Positions 7,474 through 8,691 of a DNA stretch of 8,691 bases are shown piece after piece. The translations under genes were made by a program, and so were the position numbers. The first letter of the stretch is position 1; each line of letters opens with the position of its first letter. The stretch is from an uncultured Granulosicoccaceae bacterium (GTDB lineage Bacteria > Pseudomonadota > Gammaproteobacteria > CALCKW01). Below the pieces are notes generated by a model, which was not told the origin of the DNA, did not search any database, and was given only the letters and a program-made list of their open reading frames with translations. The stretch spans positions 1-8,691 of the forward strand of contig CALDHJ010000299.1 of NCBI GenBank assembly GCA_937941555.1, written 5' to 3'.

Positions 7474-8222
7474 GCGCGGTCTCCGAACAACCGGGCGTTC
7501 TCAAGTGCCCGTGTGACAACAGCAATCGACACCGCGATCACCGCTGCAAAAAAAGCGAGGTCACCGGTGTGCAACACACCGGCCAGCGCTCGGCTGAGGT
7601 GCGTGCTGATGGCCAGCTGGGCAACCCAATCACCCGCAAGCGTGGTGCTTCCCTGGCCCATGAGCCAGAGCAACATCAACACCGACGCGGTGCAGAAGGC
7701 GGCGGCTTGGGGTGACCGACAGAGTGCAGAACAGGCGAGGCCAATGCCAGCGCAGGCCACCAGATAGAGCCATTGGCACGCATGGGCGTACAGGATCGCA
7801 CCTAGGTCGATGGGGGCGACGCTGAACAACACGATGACATTGAGTGCGGACAATGCGCTGACGCCGCCAACCAAACAGGCGACCGCAGCGAGCTTGCCGG
7901 CGGCAACGGTGAGGCTGCTCAGCGGTGCCATCAGCAAGCAGCTCAAGGCGCCCGTTTGGCGGTCGCCCGCGAACTTCTGCATGCACAGGATTGGAATCGC
8001 AAGCATGCAGGCAAAGGTTGCGGGCAGGGTGTAGCGGCCGAGCAGCCAGGTGCTCAGTCCGGGAGCGTCCGGGTTCAGCGCGAGCCGCGGCTGCAGGTCG
8101 AGGTAGGCTTCAAGCGATGAGAGGCTGTACCAGGCGAACGTGCATTGCAGCAGCGTGGCGATCAGCCAGAGCGCCGGGTTGCGCAGCGCGCGCGACAGTT
8201 CCAGTCCGATCACGGCCTTCAC
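7470..8222 (-). CDS. ABC-2 type permease (GldF-like, six helices)
   Basis: This is the membrane subunit of the ABC system. The 250-residue protein has six predicted helices at about residues 15-34, 63-82, 108-133, 143-167, 174-192 and 220-238. The cytoplasmic stretch FAGDRQTGALSCLLMAPLSS (84-103) before TM3 is the ABC-2 coupling element in this family, where an acidic-Arg pair and TG..LL.AP are characteristic. Small size and six helices fit GldF/NosY-type permeases. The adjacent GldG and DUF4340 genes favour the Gld class over the NosFY copper/nitrous-oxide class. Translation starts at a GTG (8222) overlapping the ATPase stop as GTGA, with the strong site GGAGGTG (8228-8234) 5 nt upstream. 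Its stop overlaps the GldG-like start by 4 bp. Substrate unknown. Confidence 0.92.
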   Translation of the reverse strand: MKAVIGLELSRALRNPALWLIATLLQCTFAWYSLSSLEAYLDLQPRLALNPDAPGLSTWLLGRYTLPATFACMLAIPILCMQKFAGDRQTGALSCLLMAPLSSLTVAAGKLAAVACLVGGVSALSALNVIVLFSVAPIDLGAILYAHACQWLYLVACAGIGLACSALCRSPQAAAFCTASVLMLLWLMGQGSTTLAGDWVAQLAISTHLSRALAGVLHTGDLAFFAAVIAVSIAVVTRALENARLFGDRA

Positions 8223-8691
8223 GATGACACCTCCGGCGCGTGAACGGGAGGTATGGCGGCGGCATCGGTTGAATCCGCGGGCTTGGTCGGTTCGAACAAC
8301 AAGGGTGAGAGCTGCATCAGCCCCCAGCCGCGGTCGGCGATGCCCGTGCTCAGCTGCTCCGTGCCGCCGTGCACCGTGACCTTCCAGCCGTCGCGTTCGG
8401 GCTCGGCGTCAACCACCATCGGCAACGCGCAAAGATCGGCATGGCTGATCGGCTGGGCCACGCGAATGAACACGGTTTCAACAGTGCCGGGTGCGAGATC
8501 GGGCGTGTGTTCGCTCAACACGCCGCCCGCGAGTGTGGCCACGCGGGTGCAACAGGCACGTACGTCGCTGAGGTGGTGGCTGCTGATGATGACTGCCGTG
8601 TCGCTGGCGATGCTGCGTATGGTCTGGGCGAATTTCTGTTGCTGATCGATGTCGAGCCCGTTGGTGGGTTCGTCCAGCAACAAGAGCGCGG
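8219..8691 (-). CDS. ABC transporter ATPase (GldA-like), C-terminal part only
   Basis: This is the ATP-hydrolysing subunit of the same ABC system. Only the last 156 residues are present and the gene continues past the window edge. The visible part opens in Walker B, ALLLDEPTNGLD, with the catalytic Asp-Glu pair and the D-loop. It continues to the switch histidine in VIISSHHLSDV. Walker A, the Q-loop and the signature motif lie outside the window. After the ATPase core is a domain of about 95 residues running to the end, including a beta-rich stretch (VETVFIRVAQ, GWKVTVHGG) and LSPLLFEPTKPAD. This resembles the accessory C-terminal domain of ABC-2 ATPases such as GldA. The stop overlaps the permease GTG by 4 bp. 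Confidence 0.93.
   Translation of the reverse strand, partial: ALLLLDEPTNGLDIDQQQKFAQTIRSIASDTAVIISSHHLSDVRACCTRVATLAGGVLSEHTPDLAPGTVETVFIRVAQPISHADLCALPMVVDAEPERDGWKVTVHGGTEQLSTGIADRGWGLMQLSPLLFEPTKPADSTDAAAIPPVHAPEVSS
8228..8234 (-). promoter_or_regulatory. Strong ribosome-binding site of the permease gene
   Basis: GGAGGTG on the minus strand is 5 nt from the GTG at 8222 and lies inside the end of the ATPase gene. It supports the GTG start and a high initiation rate despite the non-ATG codon. Confidence 0.75.

Noticed and set aside
7470..8691. NosF/NosY-type copper or nitrous-oxide reductase maturation transporter
   Set aside because: The permease size would fit, but there is no NosD, NosL or NosZ in the visible operon. 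The GldG-like and DUF4340 partners indicate the Gld class instead.

Overview
The window is GC-rich chromosomal DNA from a gammaproteobacterium. This rests on gene content and order: an ftsY-ftsE-ftsX operon diverging from rsmD, then coaD next to an Alvin/YfhL-type ferredoxin, with mutM close by. E. coli keeps the ftsYEX/rsmD divergence, and pseudomonads carry coaD, the ferredoxin and mutM in the same neighbourhood. No genus can be named from the sequence alone. There are no tRNA or rRNA genes, CRISPR arrays, insertion sequences or phage genes.

Layout. (1) Positions 1-1857, minus strand: ftsY, ftsE and the first 69 codons of ftsX, joined by 14-bp and 4-bp overlaps. They encode the SRP receptor and the FtsEX divisome ABC complex. 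(2) Positions 1956-3385, plus strand: rsmD (16S rRNA m2G966 methyltransferase), coaD (phosphopantetheine adenylyltransferase) and a 2[4Fe-4S] ferredoxin. The 98-bp gap between ftsY and rsmD must hold divergent promoters. (3) Positions 3386-3540: a 155-bp non-coding leader with a perfect tandem 11-bp repeat and two short hairpins. (4) Positions 3571-4455, plus strand: an unrecognised exported protein that looks like a small outer-membrane beta-barrel with a hydrophilic C-terminal tail. (5) Positions 4456-4555: a convergent gap with nested inverted repeats. (6) Positions 4556-8691, minus strand, in transcription order: the C-terminal part of an ABC ATPase, a six-helix ABC-2 permease, a GldG-type auxiliary protein, a DUF4340 protein and mutM. 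The genes overlap or lie within 12 bp of each other, so this is almost certainly one operon.

How the genes work together. FtsY brings ribosomes making membrane proteins to the Sec/YidC machinery, and FtsE-FtsX couples ATP hydrolysis to cell-wall hydrolase activation at the septum. RsmD, CoaD and the ferredoxin are unrelated housekeeping functions. The ABC-GldG-DUF4340 cluster belongs to a widespread but poorly characterised class of Gld-like ABC systems. Here it is tightly followed by the DNA-repair glycosylase gene mutM. The parts least explained by known biology are this ABC operon and the barrel-like protein with its leader.
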